Shown: positions 57,700 to 64,000 of the stretch, in pieces
Position numbering within the stretch: position 1 is the first letter of the stretch
Layout of the letters: the number at the start of each line of letters is the position of its first letter
DNA from: Dromiciops gliroides
Taxonomy: Eukaryota; Chordata; Mammalia; Microbiotheria; Microbiotheriidae
Length of the DNA: 64,000 nt
Direction: 5' to 3'
Assembly: GCF_019393635.1 (NCBI RefSeq)
Contig: NC_057862.1
Coordinates: 243,584,941 to 243,648,940, forward strand
Program-made: the position numbers and the translations under genes
Notes under the pieces: model-generated
The model's input: only the letters and a program-made list of their open reading frames with translations
Databases searched by the model: none
What the model was told of the DNA's origin: nothing

Positions 57700-59385
57700 T
57701 GATGAGAATCAAATCAAAAACAGAATTTCCTTTTGTGGCTTACTATACTTTTTATTTTTTCTATTCAGTTCGGGTCTTTTCATCACAAATATCTGAAAGT
57801 CCTCTTTTTCATTGAAATCTCATTTTTCCCCTGAAAGATTATACTCAATTTTGTTGGGTAGGTGATTCTTGGTTGTAATCCCATTTCCTTTGCCCATTGG
57901 AATATCATATTCCATGCCCTCTGATCCTTTAATGTAGAAGCTGCTAGATCTTGTGCTATCCTGACTGGGGCTCCATAGTACTTGAATTGTTTCTTTCTGG
58001 CTGCTTGCTATATTTTCTTCTTGACCTGGGAGCTCTGGAATTTGGCTATGGTATTCCTGGAAGTTTTCATTTTGGGATGTCTTTAAAGAGGTGATGGGTG
58101 AATTCTTTCAATTTCTATTTTAGTTTCTGTTTCTAGAATATCAGAGCAATTTTCCCTGACAATCTCTTGGACAATGATGTTTAAGCTCTAGTTTTGATGA
58201 TGGTTTTCAGGTAGTCCAATGATTTTCAAATTATCTCTCCTGGATCTATTTTCCAGGTCAGTTGTTTTTCCAAGGAGATATTTCACATTGCCCTCCATTT
58301 TTTTATTCATTTGGATTTGTTTTATTGTGTCTTGATTTCTCGTAAAGTCATTTGCTTCTATTTGCTCACTTCTAATTTTTAAGCAGTGATTTTCTTCAGA
58401 GAGCTTTTGTACCTCATTTTTCATTTGGCCAATTTGGCTTTTCAAGCTGTTGACTTTTTTTCCATGACCCTCCTGCATCACTCATTTCTCTTTCCATTTT
58501 TTCCTTTACCTCTCTTACTTTATCTTCAAAGTCCTTTTTGAGTGCTTCTATGGCCTTAAACCAATTCATATTTTTCTTGGAAGCTTTGGATGTAGGAGCC
58601 CTGACATTGCTATCCTCTTCTGAGGGTGTATGTACCTCCATCTTCCTTGTCACTAAAGAAACTTTCTATGGTCCACATCTTTCTCTACTCATCTTGCCCC
58701 TCTTACTTGACTTTTAACTCCTTCTTAAAGTGGGGTACTGCTTCCAGGATGTCCTGTCCCAAGCTTCAGGGGATCTAACTTGGTACAATTTAAGGAGGGG
58801 CAGGTTCTTCACTTGCCTGACCTGTTCTCTGGTCCGTAGGTAACCCCAGGCCAACTTTCTAATTAATTAACCAGGCAGCAAAATTTTGTGTGCTGTAGTT
58901 GTTAGCTCCAAGGAACCAGCTCCCCTCCCCGACCTGGGTCACCACCATTCAAGCCTACTTCCTGGTTCCCAGCAGAGGTGGAACACCCAAGTTCTGCCTC
59001 AGTGCCAGCAGAAACCCCTGTAATCTCCCCCTGGCCAACCTCTCAGCCCTCTTACCAGACCGTGAGCTTAGTTCCATACCACCACCGGCACTGCAGCTGA
59101 TTCATAGACTCCACAGGTCTTTTTCTCTGGCTAGGCCTGTCTGAAACTGGATCTGTGTCACTGTGACCTCGGGGTTGGGCTCCACTCCCACCTTGGCACA
59201 GCAGCCTCCTCGTGCTGACCTTCTAAGCTGGCTTTGGCTGGAAAATAATCTCAGCCTATTCTTGTGTGGGTTCTGCTGCTCCAGGAATTGTCCTATGACA
59301 TTATTTGGAGTTTTTTGGAGTGAACGTGTTGTGAGTTCTAAGAGCTTATAGCCTTTCCTCTGCTACCTTGGCTCCACCCCAGAAA
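57700..59385 (-). mobile_element. L1 5' UTR and ORF1, antisense
   Basis: The ORF1p coiled coil is readable on the minus strand (58,653-58,188 in two frames). It ends in TDLENRSRRDNLKIIGLPE, diagnostic of L1 ORF1p. ORF1 C-terminal sequence continues to about 57,700. The right side is GC-richer 5' UTR whose plus-strand end reads ACCTTGGCTCCACCCC (59,385), taken as the element's 5' end. ORF2 is absent. Confidence 0.85.
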
Positions 59386-59639
59386 TCTATTATACTTTTT
59401 AAAGAATAAAATTACCACTAAGGCAAATCAAGAAGTTATTGTTTGCTCTGCTTTTAGGAAAGAGAAAATTCCAGAAGGTGTCTGGTTTATTGAAGTTCCT
59501 AATCACTACTGTATTATGCCTCCACTCCATATTTGTGATATTTCCCAAACTCCTCATCTATTTATTTTTTCCATCCAGGTGGTCTGTAGTATACTCTGTT
59601 GAGTGTATGGGGTGTTCAAGAGGACTAACCTCTGGGTGT

Positions 59640-60095
59640 CCACTCATTTCACCCAACTCTCACACATGGCTCCAAGGAGCTATAACATACACAGTGACCA
59701 CAACCTAGCAAGCGCACTCAGCAGATGGGCTAAACCAGGCTGAGGATAAATGACAGGCCTCCAACCTGTTGGCGAATTAGGAAGATATCTATCCCAAGCA
59801 TATGAAGACTTTTCCCAGTGGAATGGACAGATGAGAACAGTTTGTTCCAATGGCCATGAAGATGGATTAAGCTTGGTCAGACATCAAAGATGTCAAGGTC
59901 ACCCACTGCATCCTGAACCCTCACCATTCATCCTGGCTTTTGTCCTGCCACTGGACTTCAGTGACTCAAGAAGTGAGTGAGACGGACAACTTTGTCCAAC
60001 TCTGCCTCATTGTAATCCAATTGATGCACAAGTCAAGATGTCATCTGTAATGTCTGCCATTTTTCCTCTTCACAAATAAAAGACAAACAACAGTA
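59640..60095 (+). mobile_element. SINE-like element with non-L1 LINE tail, sense
   Basis: Reverse-complement counterpart of 9,905-10,390: GGCTCCAAGGAGC, CTCAGCAGATGGGCTAAACC, CAACTTTGTCCAACTCTGCC, GCACAAGTCAAGATGTCATC and an end of TCCTCTTCACAAATAAAAGA with ACAAACAACA. About 450 bp long. Confidence 0.7.
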
Positions 60096-60469
60096 TGCTG
60101 ATGACAGAAATTGTTTCTGCTTCACCAAAATATTCTCCGTTATGCTTCCCTGCTTCCCAACTCCTTGATTTCCCCATATGATCATGCTTTTTTCCTAAAT
60201 AATTTTTTTATTCTGAGCTTTACAAGCACTAACACATATGTATTTTCATGTATAAAGAACAGAAAATAATTTTATATGAAATTGTATTACATACAAATTG
60301 TTTTTTAAAGTATCCAGTAAACTCAACATACTAGTTTCAGAGCTGTCTTGCTTATCTATCTCTGAGTGTCCTTCTGTTTTCTCTATTTTTTAAAATCCTT
60401 CAATGGCCTTTTTCTTTTCTTTCTTTTTTTTTTTTTTTTGCATTACAATCAATATAGGACACCACTATT

Positions 60470-61085
60470 CTAAGTAAGCTCCAGTAAGTCCCTATTACTG
60501 CTAGGATCAAAGATGGACTTTGGCATTCAAAGCTCTTTACAACCTTGCTTCTTCCTCCCTTTCTAGTTTAAACTTATTCCTCCATGTACTGTTCAGTTGA
60601 ATCATACTGGCTTATTTGCTATTCTTCCATAGTAATCCATTTATTGTCTTCATGACTTTGCATTGGTTCTTTTTTTTTTTTGTGGGGCAGTGGGGGTTAA
60701 GTGACTTGCCCAGGGTCACACAGCTAGTAAGTGTCAAGTGTCTGAGGTCGGATTTGAACTCAGGTGCTCCTGAATCCAGGGCCAGTGCTTTATCTACTGC
60801 GCCACCTAACTGCCCCCTTGCATTGGTTCTTTTGTCTAGATAGTATTTCCTTCTTGAAATCCTTTGCTTCCTTAAAGTCTCAGCTCAAGCACTGTATTCT
60901 TCAGGAAGCCTTTTCTGATTCTCCCTGAGCTGCTAGTGCCTTTCCCTCTTAGGTATCTTCTTTACATGTATTATTAAAATATTAGCATCTTAAGAATACA
61001 GATTGTTTAACTTTTGACTTGGTACCTCCAACATTTATCACAGTGCCTAACACCTGTTAAGTACTTAATATCACTTATTGAATAA
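60470..61085 (+). mobile_element. L2 3' end, sense, with SINE
   Basis: TTCAAAGCTCTTTACAACCT, TCAGGAAGCCTTTTCTGATT, CAGTGCCTAACACCTGTTAA. Interrupted at 60,674. Confidence 0.75.
60674..60817 (-). mobile_element. CORE-SINE (CATTGCC-tail type)
   Basis: 16-bp duplication TTGCATTGGTTCTTTT at 60,658-60,673 and 60,818-60,833. Confidence 0.95.
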
Positions 61086-61185
61086 TCAGTTGGTTGAATA
61101 TCACTGATTTTTCTCTACTTCTAATTAACTTTAAATATTGAAGAAGGTATTATTCAAAAGGCATTTCATTTCTCTGTATTCTTTT

Positions 61186-61344
61186 TGGTTTTGTTTGTCT
61201 TAGTTTTTTTGTGGGGCAGTGAGGGTTAAGTGACTTGTCCAGGGTCACACAGCTAGTGTGTCAAGTGTCTGAGGCCGGATTTGAACTCAGGCCCTCCTGA
61301 ATCCAGGGCCAGTGCTTTATCCACTGCAGCACCTAGCTGCCCCC
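61186..61344 (-). mobile_element. CORE-SINE (CATTGCC-tail type)
   Basis: TCTCTGTATTCTTTT at 61,171 repeats with one change at 61,345. Small gap in the core. Confidence 0.93.
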
Positions 61345-61544
61345 TCTCTGTACTCTTTTGCTTTTAAAAAAGAGATTAACAAATTCTAGATTTCTGAACA
61401 TTCTTTTGTGAATTTTACAAAAAGCTCTTAAGTTATGCAGTCTGTAAGATTAGGCATCCTTTCTTATAATTACTTGCAAAATACATTGTGTGATTAACAC
61501 TATGAAACAACGTTTTCAGGGGCAGTGTGTTAACCTAGCATCAT

Positions 61545-61815
61545 CATTATTGTTGTTTAGTCATTCATTTGTGTCTGACTCTTTATGACCCTGTAAGACC
61601 ATATCACACAAGTCCTGCCTATGGGGTTTTCTTGTCAAGATACTGGAGTGGTTTGCCATTTCTTTTTCCAGTGGATTAAGATAAATGGAGCTTAAGTAGC
61701 TTGCTCCGGGTCCAGTAACTTGCCCAGCTAGTCAGTATTTGAGGCTAGATTTGAATTTAGGTCTTCCTGATTCTAGGCCCAGCATTCTAACCACTGAGCC
61801 ATCTTGTTGTCCCAG
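61545..61815 (-). mobile_element. CORE-SINE with RTE/BovB-type 3' tail
   Basis: On the minus strand the tRNA-like head (GATGGCTCAGTGGTTAGAAT) and a MIR-like core are followed by a tail containing GGCAAACCACTCCAGTATCTTG and GTCATAAAGAGTCAGACACA, the BovB/RTE 3' pattern. It ends in an ACAACAATAATGATGATG run. Confidence 0.8.
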
Positions 61816-61984
61816 TACCATTTTTAGCTATTTTACTTTATTAGCATTTAACTGACGTCTTGGGTGAATTGTTTTACTTAAACAAAATATCAGTTGTATA
61901 CTTTGGTTGCATGAATTCTACTGATTATGCATTCAACCTTTGGTGTACTACCATCTTTCTGTTTTGGATTATATGTGACATAAT

Positions 61985-62300
61985 CAACCAAAAAGCATTT
62001 ATTAAGGATATGTTGTGTTCAGGGCACAAGGCTGGTCCTGGAGATACAAAGATAAAAATCAAAATTCCTTCCCTCAGGAAACTTGAATTCTATTAGGAGA
62101 GACAACATATACACACACAAGTACATATAAGATATGTACATAACAAATATAAGGTAATTTTTTTTTGTAGGGGTGGTTAAAAGCAGTATCATCTGGGGAG
62201 TCAAGAAAGACTTAACATAGAAGATAGTGCTTTAAGCTAAGCTTTGAAGAAAAATAGGCACTCTTAAGAGGCCAGGGTGAAGACAGTACATTCTAGGAGT
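61985..62300 (-). mobile_element. L2/CR1-type 3' end
   Basis: AAAAAGCATTTATTAAGGAT, GGAGATACAAAGATAAAAATC, CCCTCAGGAAACTTG; same antisense 3' end as at 5.55 kb. Confidence 0.6.
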
Positions 62301-62394
62301 TCAGAAAGGGGACCATCTGTTCATATAATACTGAATCTGAGTTTTGGACATTTACATTCTTGGTTTGTGTAACTGATATTTTCTTCTTCTTCAG

Positions 62395-62838
62395 TGTTGA
62401 GATGTACTTCCCTCAGAATGACTCCTGGATTGGTTTGGCATCCCTTAATACTCCTCGCTATGAATTTGGAATATGTGTTTTAGATCAGAAAGTATATGTT
62501 GTAGGAGGCATTGCAACCCATATGAGGCAAGGCATCAATTTCAGAAAGCATGAAAATTCAGTGGAATGCTGGGATCCTGATACAAATACCTGGACATCTC
62601 TGGAGAGAATGAATGAAAGCCGAAGTACCCTTGGAGTGGTTGTACTAGCAGGAGAACTTTATGCCTTGGGTGGTTATGATGGGCAGTCTTATTTACAGTC
62701 TGTAGAGAAATATATTCCCAAAGTTAAAGAATGGCAACCTGTAGCACCAATGTCTAAAACTAGAAGTTGTTTTGCTGCTGCCGTACTGGATGGAATGATA
62801 TATGCCCTTGGTGGCTATGGCCCTGCTCATATGAACAG
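62395..62838 (+). CDS. KLHL28: KLHL28 second coding exon: Kelch repeats
   Basis: The exon is 444 bp and continues KLHL28 from residue 300 to about 447, entered in phase 2 and left in phase 2 (AACAG|GTATTT). It carries Kelch blades with the double-glycine signatures VYVVGG, LYALGG and IYALGG and spaced Trp residues (SWIGL, TWTSL, EWQPV), which form the propeller for substrate binding. The final roughly 125 residues of a typical 571-residue KLHL28 are absent, so the last exons lie beyond the right edge. There are no frameshifts. Confidence 0.95.
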
Positions 62839-62872
62839 GTATTTATTTTATATATTCAAAATATTATTTTTG

Positions 62873-62985
62873 ATGAATAAAAAAGCATTTATTGAACATT
62901 CACTATGTACCAAGCACTATGCTAAACACTGGATATATAAACAAAAAAGAAGACAGTCCCTACAGTCTTACTTTAATTAAGGGAA
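62873..62985 (-). mobile_element. L2/CR1-type 3' end fragment
   Basis: AAAAAGCATTTATTGAACATT and ACCAAGCACTATGCTAAACAC just inside KLHL28 intron 3. Confidence 0.6.
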
Positions 62986-62988
62986 ATT

Positions 62989-62989
<1 letters not shown>

Positions 62990-63064
<75 letters not shown>
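62990..63064. repeat. (TA)n(AC)n compound microsatellite
   Basis: About seven TA units run into about 30 AC units. Confidence 0.97.
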
Positions 63065-63066
<2 letters not shown>

Positions 63067-64000
63067 CAGTGGGGAGGGAGAGGGGAGGCTTCAACTGCAA
63101 GAAAAATGGGAAGGCCCACAAGTTCTTAGATTATGTGAGGTGTCTGCCTTCCAGGGTCGGGGGAGTGTGATTCACTTTTTAAATTTAGGTACCTGGAAAA
63201 TGGACATAATCTAGAAAGCTGTAGTTTCAGATTATAGATTGTATATGGATATATATTTGATTTCTTTTCAAATTGATAAAGTAGTAGAAAAACTATAGTG
63301 AACTTGCATTTTAATTTATTATGTTATGTGTCTTAATCTTTGGGAATTATTGCATCCAAATTACTGGAATATAAATAAATGGGACTTCACTATATTCTGA
63401 AATATCCATTCAGGTATTGAAGATACAAAGACAAAAATAAAACAATACTTGTTCTCTAAGAACTTAATTGTATATTGATCAGAAGAGACCATGTAATGAA
63501 TAAAAATGCAAATGAAGTTTGTCATTATAATGAATTAATCTAGATTGCATATTACATGGAGCATTGTATTTGTTTTTACTTCTGAAAAAGGAGAAGAGTG
63601 ATCTGTTTGAATCTAAAGAAGTGTCTACAATGCAAACATTTTTAAAAACCACCCCACCAGAGTGGCAGTTTTTTTGGACTTAATTGTGACCCCTTGTTTA
63701 TCTAACATGCATTGTAATGGCAGGCAATCCATTTGGCTCCTAAATATGCAACAACATACTTTGAAAAACTTGTTAATGAGCACACATAGTGTGTATTACA
63801 AATTAGGAAAAGAACGCTTAAAGAATGCAGTTTCCCATTGCCATTTGACCATTTTCTTATGAATTTTGATCTATGGTGTTTTGTTGTTTTGAGTTTTTTT
63901 GTATCCAGGTATATACTATCTGCCACCTAGTCCAATAATGAAATGACTTCCAGAAGCTCCATAAATCTTGGTGCTGTGACAGGGATAGGTCAGAAATACA

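Larger units (their letters stand above)
49874..62394 (+). other. KLHL28: KLHL28 intron 2
   Basis: The 12.5-kb phase-2 intron begins with GTAAGC and ends with a CTTCTTCTTCAG acceptor. It holds an LTR inside an L1, one L1 5' end on the minus strand, about twelve SINEs and two SINEs with other LINE tails. Confidence 0.9.
62839..64000 (+). other. KLHL28: KLHL28 intron 3 (partial)
   Basis: Intron sequence after the GTATTT donor, with an L2-type fragment and a long AC microsatellite first. From 63,070 to the end no repeat family or conserved coding sequence is recognised, apart from a short L2-like echo near 63,410-63,490. Confidence 0.75.

Overview
The window is nuclear DNA from a mammal, almost certainly a marsupial. 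Two conserved single-copy vertebrate genes sit in a sea of retroelements. The commonest element is a tRNA-derived CORE-SINE with a MIR-type core (WSINE/WALLSI-like), with more than 40 recognisable copies, many still flanked by target-site duplications. Old MIR, L2/CR1, L3/CR1, L1, an RTE/BovB-tailed SINE and endogenous-retrovirus debris also occur. This mix fits a metatherian; an Australian lineage is a guess that only a repeat-library search could settle. There is no prokaryotic, plasmid or phage content.

Genes. Two genes lie head to head around one CpG island (about 19.3-21.1 kb). TOGARAM1 (FAM179B), encoding an axonemal microtubule-binding TOG protein, runs on the minus strand. Only its first coding exon is present (18,041-20,113; 691 codons, TOG1 and TOG2, phase-0 donor), and its first intron fills the rest of the left side. 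KLHL28, encoding a BTB-BACK-Kelch protein and probable CUL3 substrate adaptor, runs on the plus strand. It has a probable untranslated first exon in the island (donor at 20,835/20,836) and a 28-kb first intron. Coding exon 48,975-49,873 carries BTB and BACK, a 12.5-kb intron follows, and coding exon 62,395-62,838 carries Kelch repeats. The last Kelch repeats lie beyond the right edge. The shared promoter has a strong ZNF143/THAP11-type motif, ETS-like sites and a CACGTG E-box.

Layout. 1-18.0 kb is TOGARAM1 intron 1, holding an antisense L1, a sense L1 5' part, an L3/CR1 remnant, a 2-kb L2-type ORF2 remnant, and an unusual LINE tail with a matching SINE. 18.0-21.1 kb is the gene pair and promoter. 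21.1-49.0 kb is KLHL28 intron 1, with stacked L1 fragments, an antisense retroviral remnant (RNase H motif, env-like frame, polypurine tract) and two solo LTRs of one family in opposite orientation, each with its own 5-bp duplication. 49.9-62.4 kb is KLHL28 intron 2, with a third LTR inserted in an L1 ORF1 region, an L1 5' end, and SINEs with non-L1 tails. 62.8-64.0 kb is the start of the next KLHL28 intron.

No clearly new host gene system is visible. The most unusual material is in the retroelements: a LINE with a C-terminal zinc-finger-like motif and its apparent SINE parasite, two co-circulating SINE subfamilies with mosaics, the solo-LTR pair, and the retroviral pol/env/polypurine-tract remnant. 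Repeat family names come from recognising sequence motifs, not from a database run, and repeat edges are approximate unless a target-site duplication is quoted.
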